NCBI RefSeq assembly: GCF_033568475.1
Contig: NC_133121.1
Span: forward strand, 806,001-870,000
Direction of reading: 5' to 3'
Source: Henckelia pumila
Taxonomy: Eukaryota > Streptophyta > Magnoliopsida > Lamiales > Gesneriaceae
DNA: 64,000 bases
This document shows, piece after piece, positions 1-12,393 of this stretch; position 1 is the stretch's first letter, and every line of letters begins with the position of its first letter. Under the pieces are notes generated by a model, which saw nothing but the letters and a program-made list of their open reading frames with translations, did no database searches and had not been told where the DNA came from. Made by a program: the position numbers and the translations under genes.

Positions 1-1945
1 GTGCTAATTGTGGGACTAGTCAAAATAAAAAAAATATGTAATGTGCGATTTCTTTATAGTGAAAAATAGCAAATAAGAGGACTTTGTTTTGAAGGTTTTT
101 TGGCAATGTTGTTTCAGGTTCCCCAACCTATTTTTTGATGAGCTTTGGGGTCTTGTGAACTTCGAATCACCGTAAGAGGAGATGAAAATATTTTAAGAAA
201 ACTGTAATTTATTACAGGCCTCAGTTTGGTTTCAAATTTTTTATCTTTACAGTTTTACTATTTTATTGTATATTGCAATTGTAATACATGTCCTTCCACA
301 TTCAATTAATATTGTACTTCCTCCTAGTTCCCCAAACAAGAAATTTATTTGTGTCTGTGCATTTGTTAGTGCAGTGTCATCCGTCGATATGCATTGAAGA
401 TTTTTTAATGTCCCAATCAATGGTCTATACCCCCTTTTCTTTTCACGTCATAGATGTATATGATAACTTGTACTCGGCTTCTCCGCTCATTGATGGTGCC
501 GATTTTTACAAATGATGTTATCTGTGATTATTGAGCTTTTATGGAAGACGTTATGTGGTATATGGAAACACATGGATTAAAAAAAGTCCACCATATGCAC
601 CGATCTCCTTGACGCAATCTAATTGCGTTTTTAGATGAGAGAGTAAGCCGTTATTGTCTTATTTGTAAACATATAGTTGAATTTTGATAATTTACATTTG
701 TATTTTTTTCAAAACAAAATAGGAAATATATTATATCAACTTGTGTAAGACAATGAAATCAACGAGGTGATCCCGTATTTGTGTTCCGAAAATCTAGTAA
801 TCGTCAAATAATTTCATATCAACCTTTTTTTTATCATAAAACGATAAACTCAATTGTTCTTTTGTTGGAACGTTAATATTCAACAATAACATATTGTCTT
901 TTGAAATTTATACTGTTTGAGAACTTTTACGATGGACCAACCGATAATGAGATCAACGATATAAACAGAGATGCTTCTGGATACCATTATGTGCTAATTG
1001 GGGGACTATTCAAAACATAAAAAAAGAGTTGTAATGCGCTATTTCTTTATAGTGCAAAATAGTGAATATGAGTACTTTGGTTTTGAAGGTTTTGTGAAAA
1101 TGTCGTTTCAATTCCCCAACCTATTTGTTTATGATTTTTGGGGTCCACTAAACCTCGAAACACCGTAGGAGGAGACGAAAATGTTGTAAGGAAATTGTAA
1201 TTTATGAAAAGCATCAGTTTGGTTTTGAATTTTTTATTTTTAATGTTTTTACTATTGTATTGTATATTTCAATTGTAAAAAATGGCCTTACATATTCAAG
1301 TATTATTATACTCCGTCCTTATTCCCCCAACAAAAAATCTATTGGTGCATGTGCATTTGTTAGTGCCATTCGTCGAAATGCATTGTAAATTTTTTAATGT
1401 CCCAATCAATGGTCTATACCTCTATGTTTCGACGTCATGTATGTATATGATAACTTGTATTCCGCTCCCCCGCTCATTTATGGTGCCGATTTTATATGTG
1501 ACTACGGAGCTTTTATGGAAGACGTTATATATAGAAACACATGGATTAAAAAAAGTTCACCATACGCACCGTTCCCCTTGAACGCAGTCTACTTGCATTT
1601 TTAGATGAGAGAGAGTAAACAATAAACCAATCGATAATGAGATCAACGATATAAACAGAGACGCTCATGGAGACCATTATGTGCTAATCGTGGGACTAGT
1701 CAAAATAAAAAAGAGGTGTAATGTGCGATTTTTTTATAGTGAAAAATAGTGAATAGGAGGATTTTGTTTTGAAGGTTTTTTGGCAATATCGTTTCAGGTT
1801 CCCAAACCTATTTTTTGATGAGTGTTGGGGTCTTGTGAACTTCGAATCACCGTAGGAGGAGACGAAAATATTTTAAGAAAACTGTAATTTATTACAGGCC
1901 TCAATTTGGTTTCAAATTCTTTATCTTTATAGTTTTACTATTTTA

Positions 1946-2206
1946 TTGTATATTATAATTGTAATACATGTCCTTCCACATTCAATTAATATTGTACTTC
2001 CTCCTAATTCCCCAAACAAGAAATTTATTGGTGTGTGTGCATTTGTTAGTGCAGTGTCATCCATCGATATGCATTGCAGATTTTTTAATGTCCCAATCAA
2101 TGTTTATACCTCCTTTTCTTTCGACGTCATGGATGAATATAATAACTTGTATTTGGCTCCTCCGCTTATTAATGGTGTCGATTTTTACAAAGAATGTTAT
2201 CTGTGA
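1946..2206 (+). pseudogene. Array copy 3 of the unrecognised 86-residue segment
   Basis: This is one of the better preserved copies of the array's coding-like segment: 86 codons from ATG to stop with the landmarks C-A-F-V-S-A-V, R-F-F-N-V-P-I-N and P-P-L-I-N-G. Comparable open copies lie at 2920-3198, 3911-4276, 4915-5175, 6267-6527 and 8426-8686; those in units 1, 2, 7, 9 and 11 are broken. The related copy at 39.4 kb reads on through a further 30 residues where the array copies stop, so the array versions look like truncated relics. No promoter or start context argues for expression. Confidence 0.5.
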
Positions 2207-2459
2207 TTATTGAGCTTTTATGGAAGACGTTATGTGGTATATGGAAACATATGGATTTAAAAAAGTCCACCATATGCACAAATCTCCTTGAACGCAATCT
2301 AATTGCGTTTTTAGATGAGATGGTAAACCATTATTGTCTTATTTGTAAACATATAGTTGAATTTTAATAATTTACATTTGTATTTTTTTAAAAAAAATAG
2401 AAAATATATTATATTCAACTTGGGTAAGACAATGAAATCAACGAGGTGATCCAGTATTT

Positions 2460-2815
2460 GACCTTTAGATTTCTAAAAGGTTAATAAATTTAGGTTTTTG
2501 AAAGGTCAATAATGCTTGAGTTTCTGAAAGGTTAATAACCTTTCTGAAAGGTCAAATAACATTTGATATGTTGAAAGGACACTGACCCTTGGCATACTGA
2601 AGGATCATTTTCCTATAAACACTTGACCTCGTTTCAAAATTTACAACTTTGGGAAACCAATTTTCACTCTATCTCTCTTCTCTCGATTTTTTTCTGAGCT
2701 ATTTCTTTCCAAGTCATGATAAAGTTCAGGTAATGTTCAGTTCGCCTGTATCGTACTTTGTGCTAATTTGTTGCAGGTATCATCGTTATATCCTGAAAAA
2801 CTATCGTCTACAGTA
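2460..2815. other. Foreign segment replacing the middle of an array unit
   Basis: Between unit 3 and unit 4 the usual spacer stops after GATCCAGTATTTGA. About 355 bp without similarity to the other units follows, and the unit resumes at AAACCTCGAAACACC. The segment starts with short direct repeats built on GAAAGGT(T/C)AATAA at about 2460-2570, then a pyrimidine-rich stretch at 2660-2710. The step between units stays about 970 bp, so the segment replaced array sequence instead of adding to it. I see no terminal repeats or target duplication. Its origin is unknown. Confidence 0.6.
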
Positions 2816-5294
2816 AACCTCGAAACACCAGGAGACGAAAATGTTTTAGGGAAACTGTAATTTATTACAGGCCTCGGTTTGGTTTCGACTTCTTTATCTT
2901 TACAAGATTTATTATTTTATTGTATATTGTAATTGTAATACAGGCTCTTCCACATTCAAATATTATTATACTCCCTCCTAATTCCCCCAACAAGAAATCT
3001 ATTGGTGTGCGTGCATTTGTTAGTGCAGTGAAATTTGTCGAAATGTATTGCAGATTTTTTAATGTCCCAATCAATGGTCTATACCCCTTCTGTTTCGACG
3101 TCATGGATGTATATAGTAACTGTATTAGGCTCCTCCGCTCATTGATGGTGCCGATTTTTACAAATAAGATGTTATCTGTGACTACGGAGCTTTTATGAAA
3201 GACGTTATGTGGTATATAAAGACACATGGATTAAAAATGTCCACCATATGCACCGATCCCCTTAAACGCAATCTAATTACATTTTTTTATGAAATGTAAG
3301 ACGTTATTGTATTATTTGAAAACATAAAATGGAATTTTTATCATTTATATTTGTATTTATTTTTTGTTTTTTTAATGAGAAATATATCATATCAACTTGA
3401 GTAAGACCATGAAATCAACCGAAGTGATCCAATAATTGAGTTCCGACAATCCAGTAATTGGCAAAAATGATTTCATATAAACCTTTTCTTGATCTTAAAA
3501 TGATAAAATCGGTTGTTCTCTTGTTGCGACGCTGATATTCAATAATAACGTATTGTATTTTGAAATTTATATCGTTTTAGGGCTTTTACGATGTACCAAC
3601 CGATAATGAGATCAACGAATAAAGACGCTCATCGATATCATTATCTGCCAATTGTGGGACTAGTAAAAAAAAGTGTAATGCGTGATTTCTTTATAGTGAA
3701 AAAATATGAAGGAGAGGACTTTGGTTTTGAAGGCTTTGTGTCATTTGTCAATGTCGTTTCAGTTCTTCAACCTATTTGTTGATGAGTTTTGGGCTACAAT
3801 GAACTTCGAAACACCGTAGGAGGAGACGAAAATATTTTAAGGAAACTGTAATTTATTACATGCCTCAGTTTGGTTTCAAATTCTTTATCTTTACATGATT
3901 TACTATTGTATTGTATATTGTAATTGTAATACATGTCCTACCACATTCAAGTATTATTATACTACCTCCTAATTCCCCCAACAAGAAATCTGTTGTTGTG
4001 TGTGCATTTGTTAGTGTAGTGTCATCCGTCGAAATGCATTGCAGATTTTTAAATGTCCCAATCAATGGTCTATACCCCTTCTGTTTTGACGTCATGGATG
4101 TATATGATAACTTGAATTCGGATTCTCCGCTCATTGATGGTGCCGATTTTTGTAAATTATGTTATCCGTTACTACAGAGCTTTTATGGAAGAAATTATGT
4201 GGTTACTGTGGTATATGAAAACACATGGATTAAAACAAATCTACCATATGCACCGATCCCCTTGAACGTAATCTAATTGCGTTTTTAGATGAGAGGGTAA
4301 GTCGTTATTGTCTTATTTGTAAACATATAGTTGAATTTTGATAATTTATATTTGTCTTACTTTTTTTAAAAAAAATAGGAAATATATCATATCAACTTGA
4401 GTAAGACCATGAAATCAACGAGGTGATCCAATATTTGAGTTTCAAAAATCCACTAATCGCAAATAATTTCATATCAACCTGTTTTTTTTTAATCTTAAAA
4501 CGATAAACTCGATTGTTCTCTTGTTGCAACTCTAATATTCAACAATAACGTATTGTCTTTCAAAATTTAATATTGTTTTAGAGCTTTTACGATAGATCAA
4601 CCGATAATGAGATCAACGATATAAACAGAGACACTCATGTATACCATGATGTGCTAATTGTAGGAATAGTTAATTTTTTTTTAAAAAAGGTGTAATGTGT
4701 GATTTCTTTATAGTGCAAAATAATGAATAGGAAGACTTTGATTTTGAAGGTTTTGAGGCAATGTCGTTTCAGTTATCCAACTTATTTTTTGATGAGTTTT
4801 GGGGTCCAGTGAACCTCGAAACACTGTAGGAGGAGACGAAAATATTTTAAGGAAACTGTAATTTATTACAGGCCTTAATTTTGTTTCAAATTCTTTATCT
4901 TTTACTATTGTATATTGTTATTGTATATTGCAATTGTAATACAGGTTCTTTCATATTCAAGTATTATTATACTCCCTCATAATTCCCCCAACAAAATTTG
5001 TGTGTGTGCATTTGTTAATGCAGTGTCATCCGTTGAAATGCATTGCAGATTTTTTAATGTCCCAATCAATGTTATATACCCCTTCTATTTTGACGTCATG
5101 GATGTATATGATAACTTGTATTCGGCTTCTCCGCTCATTGATGGCGCCAGTTTTTACAAAGCATGTTATCTGTGACTACAGAGCTTTTATGGAAGACATT
5201 ATGTGGTATATGACATATGAATTAAAAAAAGTTTACCATATGCACCGATCCACTTAAGCGCAATCTAATTGCATTTTTAGATGAGATGGTAAGC

Positions 5295-5425
5295 CGTTAT
5301 TGGTTTTGAAGGTTTTGTGGTTTTGAAGGTTTTGTGGAAATAGTCAATATGAGGACTTTGGTTTTGAAGGTTTTGTGGAAATGTCGTTTTTGAAGGTTTT
5401 GTGGAAATGTCGTTTCAATTCCCCA
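5295..5425. repeat. Short internal reiteration in array unit 7
   Basis: The motif TTTTGAAGGTTTTGTGG, which occurs once in other units, appears four times here with variable tails. The sequence jumps from GGTAAGCCGTTATTG (start of the long-unit spacer) straight into this motif, so about 340 bp of the normal unit is missing. This explains the short 6-to-7 step and suggests slippage or template switching at the deletion point. Confidence 0.7.
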
Positions 5426-7454
5426 ACCTATTTGTTGATGATTTTTGGGATCCACTAAACCTCGAAACACCGTAGGAGGAGACGAAAATGTTGTAAGGAA
5501 AGTGTAATTTATTAAAGGCGTCGGTTTGGTTTCGAATTTTTTATCTTTATTATTTTTACTATTGTATTGTATATTGTAATTGTAATACAGACACTTACAC
5601 ATTCAAGTATTATTATACTCCGCCCTTATTCCCCAACAAGAAATCTATTGGTGCATGTGCATTTGTTAGTGCAGTGTCATTCGTCGAAATGCATTTTAGA
5701 TTTTTTAATGTCTCAATCAATGGTCTATACCCCTATTTTCGACATCATGTATGTATATAATAACTTGTAATCTGCTCATTCGCTCATTGATGGTGCCGAT
5801 TTTTTTGAAGGATGTTATATGTGACTACGGAGGTTTTATGGAAGACGTTGTATATATAAACACATGGAATAAAAAAAAGTCCACCATACGCACCAATCCC
5901 CTTGAACGCAGTCAAATTGCATTTTTAGATGAAAGAGTAAGCGATGAACCAACCGATAATGAGATCAACGATAACAACAGAGACGATCACGGAAACCATT
6001 ATATGCTAATTGTGGGACTAGTCAAAATAAAAAAAAGAGGTATGATGTGCGATTTCCTTATAGTGCAAAATAGTGAATAGGAGGACTTTGTTTTGAAGGT
6101 TTTTTACAATGTCGTTTCAGGTTTCCCAACCTATTTGCTGATGAGTTTTGGGATCTTGTGAACTTCAAATCACCGTAGGAGGAGACGAAAATATTTTGAA
6201 AACTATAATTTATTACAGGCCTCAGCTTGGTTTCAAATTATTTATCTTTATAGTTTAACTATTTTATTGTATATTGTAATTGTAATACATGCCCTTCCAC
6301 ATTCAATTAATACTGTACTTCCTCCTAATTCCCCCAACAAGAAATTTATTGGTGCGTGTGCATTTGTTAGTTCAGTGTCATCCGTCGAAATGCATTGCAG
6401 ATTTTTTAATGTCCCAATCAATGGTCTATACCTCTTCTCTTTCGACGTCATGGATGTATATGATAACTTCTATTCAGCTCCTCCGCTCATTGATGGTGCC
6501 AATTTTTACAAAGGATGTTATATGTGATTATGAAGCTTTTATGGAAGACGTTATGTGGTATATGGAAACACATGGATTAAAAAAGTCCACCATATACACC
6601 GATCTTCTTAAACGCAATCTAATTGCGTTTTTAGATGAGAGGGTAAGCCGTTATTATCTTATTTGTAAATATATAGTTGAACTTTGATAATTTACATTTG
6701 TATTTCTTTTTTTAAAAGAAAATAATAAATATATTATATCAACTTGGGTAAGTCAATGAAATCAACGAGGTGATTCAGTATTTGAGTTCTGAAAATCTAG
6801 TAATCTGCAAATAATTTCATATCAACCTTTTTTTTTATATCATAAAACGATAAACTTGATTGTTCTCTTGTTGGGATGTTAATATTCAACAATAACATAT
6901 TGTATTTTGAAATTTATATTGTTTGAGAACTTTTACGATGTGCCAACCAATAATGAGATCAACGATATAAACAGAGATGCTAATGGATACCATTATGTGC
7001 TAATTGGGAGAATAGTTAAAATATAAAAAAAAGATGTAATGCGCGATTTTTTTATAGTGCAAAATAGTGAATATGAGGACTTTGGTTTTGAAGGGTTTGT
7101 GGAAATGTCGTTTCAATTCTCCAACCTATTTTTTGATGAGTTTTGGGGTCCACTAAACCTCGAAACACCGTAGGAGGAGATGAAAATGTTGTAAGAAATT
7201 GTAAATTATTAAAGGCGTTAGTTTGGTTTCGAATTCTTTATCTTGTCTGTTTTTAGTATTGTATGTATATTGCAATTGTAATACAGACCCTTAGGCATTC
7301 AATTATTATTATATTTCGTCATTATCCCCTCAACAAGAAATCTATTGGTGATTGTGAATTTGTTAGTGCAGTGTCATTCGTCGCAATGCATTGTAAATTT
7401 TTTAATGTCTCAATCAATGGTCTATACCCTTATGTTTCGACGTCATATATGTAT

Positions 7455-7909
7455 TGTTGGGAATTTTCATATAACTTTAATCCATAATCCATCATGTTAA
7501 ATCGTCAAGAATAAACTGTAAACTGAAGCGGAAGCGTACCTGAATCCATAACAATAAGTATTTGTAGATCTGCATGGTTTGGCCTTCCAGATCAACACGA
7601 TTTGTTTTGAGAGTCCTTTAAATTTTCTCTCGCTCTCTAACTATCGAAGAGAATAAATGTGTCTATGTAGACGTCGTGTGATTTGAGGATCATAACCCTT
7701 TATTTATATTATGGGATTCTATTTAAGCCAATCAATCAAATAGAAAAACTCACTAGTATATACACATTAAAGACCACACCCTTTTAGATACATTAAAGCC
7801 AAATAAACCAAAACTTTATTTAGATCACTTTTATGGGCTAACTTTATTTGACAGTCCACAATACATAATTATTTACATATAAGCTGAACGTTGGATTTAT
7901 GATCCAACA
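7455..7909. mobile_element. Solo LTR of an LTR retrotransposon, Copia-like
   Basis: A 455-bp segment begins TGTTGGGA and ends GATCCAACA, with TGTTGG/CCAACA as short terminal inverted repeats. It is flanked on both sides by the 5-bp target duplication TGTAT (7450-7454 and 7910-7914). It interrupts array unit 9; removing it restores the unit. No internal retrotransposon sequence remains, as expected after recombination between two LTRs. It contains an AT-rich TATA-like stretch near 7700. Superfamily assignment rests on its end sequence and size, so Copia is likely but not proven. It is younger than the array unit it splits. Confidence 0.88.
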
Positions 7910-9737
7910 TGTATATGATAACTTGTATTCCGCTCATCCGCTCATTGATGATGCCGATTTTTATAAAGGATGTTATATGTGACTACGGAGCTTTTATGAA
8001 AGACGTTGTATATAGAAACACATGGATTAAAAAAAGTCCACCATACGCATCGATCCCCTTGAACGCAGTCTAATTGCATTTTTAGATGAGAGAGTAAACG
8101 ATGAACCAACCGATAATGAGATCAACGATATAAACACAGATGCTCATGGTGACCATTATGTGCTAATTGTGGGACTAGTCAAAATAAAAAAAGAGGTGTA
8201 ATGTGCGATTTCTTTATAGCGCAAAATAGTGAATATGAGGACTTTGTTTTGAAGATTTTTTGGCAATGTCGTTTCAGGTTTCCCAACCTATTTGTTGATG
8301 AGTTTTGAGGTTTTGTGAACCTCGAATCACCGTAGGAGGAGACGGAAATATTTTAAGGAAACTGTAATTTATTACAGGCCTCGGTTTGGTTTCAAATTCT
8401 TTATCTTTACAGTTTTACTATTTTATTGTATATTGCAATTGTAATACATGTACTTCCACATTCAAGTAATATTGTATTTCCTCCTAATTCCCCCAACAAG
8501 AAATTTATTGGTACATGTGCATTTGTTAATGCAGTGTCATCTGTCGAAATGCATTTCAGATTTTTTAATGTCCCAATCAATGGTTTATACCCCTTTTCTT
8601 TCGACGTCATGGATGTATATGATAACTTCTATTTGGCTCCTCCGCTCATTGGTGATGCCGATTTTTGGAAAGGATGTTATCTGTGATTATGAAGTTTTTA
8701 TGAAAGACTTTATGTGGTATATGGAAACACATGGATTAAAAAAAATCCATCATGTGCACCGATCCCCTTGAACGCAATCTAATTGCGTTTTTAGATGAGA
8801 GGATAAGTCGTTATTGTCTTATTTGTATACATATAGTTGAATTTTGATAATTTACATTTGTCTTTGTTTTTAAAACAAATAGGAAAGGTATTATATCAAC
8901 TTGGGTAAGACAATGAAATCAACGAGGTGATAACATATTTGAGTTTTGAAAATCCAGTAATCGACAAATAATTTCATGTCAATTTTTTTATTTTTAAAAC
9001 GATAAACTCGATTGCTCTCTTCTTGCGACGCTAATATTCAACAATAACATATTGTATTTTAAAATTTATATTTTTTTAGAGCTTTTACGATGGACCAACC
9101 GATAATGAGATCAACAATATAAACAGAGACGCTCATGGATACCATGTGGGACTTGTCAAAATAATAAAAAAAAAAAGGTGTAATATGTGATTTATTTATA
9201 GTGCAAAATAGTGAATAAGAGAATTTTATTTAGAAGGTTTTGTGGCAATGTCGTTTCAGTTTTTCATTCTATTTGTTGATGAGTTTTGGGGTTCAGTGAA
9301 CCTCGAAACACCTTAAGAGGGGATAAAAATATTTTAAGAAAACTGTAATTTATTACAGACCTCAATTTGGTTTCAAATTATTTATCTTTTACTATTGTAT
9401 TATATATTGCAATTGTAATACATGTCATTTCACATTCAAGTATTATTATACTATCTCCTAATTTCCTCAACAAGAAATCTATTGTCGTGTTTGCATTTGT
9501 TAGTGCAGTGTCATCCGTCAAAATGATTGCAGATTTTTTAATGTTCTGATCAATGGTCTATACCCCTTTTATTTTGACTTCATAGATGTATATGATAACT
9601 TGTATTCGGCTCATCCGCTTATTGATAGTGCCAATATTTACAAAAGATGTTATATGTGACGACATTATGTGATATATGGAAACACATGGATTAAAAAAAA
9701 TCCACCATATGAACCAATCCCTTGAATGGTTTTGAGA

Positions 9738-10466
9738 ACAATGGTTTTATTTATGTTTTGTCTTGTTTCTACTCTACTTTTATTTCGAAGATTTGTAAAT
9801 AATAATTAATGATTTTGTCTTCTCAGTCAATAGCGTGTTGCATTAACTATATTTTTTATTATGTAACAAAAATATTTTAAAATTGTGATTTTAAAGTAAT
9901 TTGTGTTTTTTTTAAAAAAAACATTGAAACAATTACGGTGTAATATTTCGTAAATCCTTATCCAGGTTGAGTAATAAATATTAAATTTAAGTTTAATTTT
10001 ATATTATGCTATTATATATATATCTATATTAAAAAAATTTAATTAACTACAATAACATTGAAGGAAGAAAATAGAAGTTAAAAGACTCAATGTCTTTCAA
10101 GTTCAAGTTATAGTAAATACAATACACACTATCCCCATGTTCTAACGCATGAATCATGATGTTATTAATTTTTAGGCAGCTATTGATCTTTATTTTTTGG
10201 TGTCTAGCTAGCATCCTCTTCTTGATTTTGAAGACATAAATATAAATAAATAAATAAATAAACAAAAATCCAGAATCTCGGCACTTCATTGTAGGAAGAG
10301 GTTTTCTAAATTTATAAATTAGAAATTTTAGTGAAAAATAAAAACATATTAATAATACTTATAATATATATTTTATTAGAAGTTTAATAACAATAGAAGT
10401 CTTAAATTTTTAATCAAAATTTTCTTTGTTATGAATAGTATCAACAGGTACATACAGATATTTATA

Positions 10467-10467
<1 letters not shown>
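9738..10467. other. AT-rich intergenic DNA, no gene seen
   Basis: After the array fades at about 9737 the sequence is low-complexity AT-rich DNA with scattered poly-A and poly-T runs. The only open frames are short and compositionally biased, and none resembles a known protein. Confidence 0.6.

Positions 10468-10547
<80 letters not shown>
10468..10547. repeat. (ATT)n microsatellite
   Basis: About 26 uninterrupted ATT trinucleotides form an 80-bp pure simple repeat. Length variation between individuals would be expected. Confidence 0.97.
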
Positions 10548-10698
10548 CTCTAAATAAAATAAAATTTATTTTAAGCGACAATTTTTTTAATTTGATAATA
10601 CTATTATATCTGTATCAGTGATTAATTTGATCAGCAATGTTTACGAGGTAAAAATAACTTTTTTGATTCACTAATTTTTCTTAGTTAGGATTTTGGTC

Positions 10699-11325
10699 CA
10701 CTGAAATTTTAATTTTTTGTTTTAGTGTACTAGCTTTGAAATATATATATTTTTTGGCTTATTGGGGGTATTTCGTCGGAATGCGGGAGAGAAAACGAAA
10801 AATGCCAAAAAATTGAAAATTTAGAATTATTCGATTTGATATAAGTAATTGGACAAAAATAGGCAACAACTAAAAGTTAGAAAACAAAATTTTAAAATAA
10901 TATATTTAGTTGTGATGCCGATATTCCGATAATAGGTTAACCAGGAGACGTGTTGATAGTTTGAAAAATGACATTGATTAAATAATTTTTTTTTATTTAT
11001 GATCTTTCTTTCACTGAAATTTTAATTTTTTGTTTTAGTGTACTAGCTTTGAAATATATATATTTTTTGGCTTATTGGGGGTATTTCGTCGGAATGCGGG
11101 CGAGAAAACGAAAAATGCCAAAAAAATTGAAAATTTAGAATTATTCGATTTGATATAAGTAATTGGACAAAAATAGGCAACAACTAAAAGTTAAAAAACA
11201 AAATTTTAAAATAATATATTTAGTTGTGATGCCGATATTCCGATAATAGGTTAACCAGGAGACGTGTTAATGATAGTTTGAAAAATAACATTGATCAAAT
11301 AATTTTTTTTTATTTATGATCTTTC
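10699..11325. repeat. Two-copy tandem duplication, 313-bp period
   Basis: The block starting CACTGAAATTTTAATTTTTT at 10699 is repeated from 11012 with very few differences (for example GGGAGAG versus GGGCGAG, and a 3-bp indel near the end). The high identity indicates a recent duplication. No coding sequence or terminal inverted repeats are visible. Confidence 0.93.
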
Positions 11326-12320
11326 TTCAAAAATTTTTTTTGCAAAATGAGTTTCAAACATAATGGAAATACAAATACTAAACAAAGAGAAAAATTGAGA
11401 AGATTATATTTCAAATCATGATCAAACAAATGTTATTTAGTTAAATAATTATGATGTTGAGATTAAGTTTTTCCAGGTAAACTTTTTCGGAGGATCGGAT
11501 TTGAACCAGGAGTTTCCTTTAATATTGGTTAGCCTTGCATCTCCATTTTAACTCACTATTGACCTTGAATGAACGATCCTACTTCACTTTATTTCAAGGT
11601 TTCTTTTCTTTTCTTTTGGAGGAGGAGGACATTTGAGGGTTTCTACTGCTCTAATTAAAACACGATAATTTTTTTCTCTGAAATTGTGTAAATCATTAAT
11701 ATTCATGATTAATAGCTAGCGACGATTGATTTCTATACATGTTCATGCCAAATATACCTGTAGACATTACTATATTTGCAATTATTATTCAATGTGTGCG
11801 CGTGTTAGGTAGCGACCTAAATTTTTAGGTGGTGTAGAAAATTGATACATGTTATTAATTAATGAACATCGATCTATGCGTTTAAATTTGCGTTCGATTG
11901 ATAAAACTCATGATATTCCAATTTTTAAGAAAATTATAAAACGTAATTAATATACGTGCATCAAATTAAAAAAATAATAATGGCAGATCATGTTTTGTGA
12001 TAACTAATTATATATATTAGTTTATTGATGCACGTGTTGCGTGGTTATATAATATTTTTATATTAATTTGATTTATATTCAAATAAGAGTAATATCTAGA
12101 ACTAATTTGTAATTTAAAATATCGAAATTAAAAAAAAAAAGAAATTATATAGAGAGAGATATCAAGGACACACGTAAATATCCAAGTATATAGGTTTAGA
12201 AAACCAATTTTCAGAAAATGAAATATAATAATGTATAATAATTTCATTCACTTAATTGCTTCTGAAATTACGCTTACGTGCATTCATATTTCATTTACAT
12301 ACCGTAAATTCACGATTCTT
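11326..12320. other. Intergenic DNA upstream of the DUF538 gene
   Basis: AT-rich sequence without a supportable gene. The last few hundred bases before 12320 probably hold promoter elements of the downstream gene, but no named cis-element can be defended beyond the TATA box listed separately. Confidence 0.5.
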
Positions 12321-12323
12321 GAA

Positions 12324-12332
12324 TTATATAAA
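12324..12332 (+). promoter_or_regulatory. TATA box of the DUF538 gene
   Basis: TTATATAAA lies about 60 bp upstream of the ATG at 12394, which fits a short leader with transcription starting around 12355-12365. Assigned from sequence and spacing only. Confidence 0.6.
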
Positions 12333-12393
12333 CCCCATTTCCCCCGATCGACCCTGAAACGTCCAACGTAACCATTAATATATTACAATAATA

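Larger units (their letters stand above)
1..9737 (+). repeat. Tandem array of about eleven 0.7-1.0 kb units with a relic coding segment
   Basis: A conserved block (CTGTAATTTATTACAGGCCTC or close variants) recurs at about 201, 1194, 1881, 2853, 3844, 4854, 5500, 6202, 7197, 8361 and 9343. Long units are about 970-1010 bp. Short units (2 to 3, 7 to 8, and 9 to 10 once an inserted LTR is removed) are about 690-720 bp and lack about 300 bp between GAGAGAGTAA and GATGAACCAACC. The 6-to-7 step (about 650 bp) has a different deletion. Units following a short unit (3, 8, 10) share the variant GGTTTTTT in place of GGTTTTGTGG, so the array probably grew partly in long-plus-short pairs. Each unit holds a segment that translates to about 86 residues (pattern L-P-H-S ... 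C-A-F-V-S-A-V ... F-D-V-M-D-V-Y-D-N-L-Y-S), followed by blocks reading D-V-M-W-Y-M-E-T-H-G-L-K-K and P-T-D-N-E-I-N-D. A frame break after the first block is shared by the copies, so the amplified unit was probably already non-coding. The left end lies outside the window. The family is not recognised. Confidence 0.9.

Noticed and set aside
2865-3227. Minus-strand open frames in the array (M-T-S-K-x-K-G-Y-R-P-L-I-G-T-L-K-N-L pattern) repeated in several units
   Set aside because: They are the antisense of the plus-strand coding-like segment. The related copies at 21.8 and 39.4 kb support the plus-strand reading, so the minus frames are shadows.
1-9737. CRISPR-like reading of the repeat array
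   Set aside because: The units are about 1 kb, with no short repeat-spacer alternation, in plant nuclear DNA.
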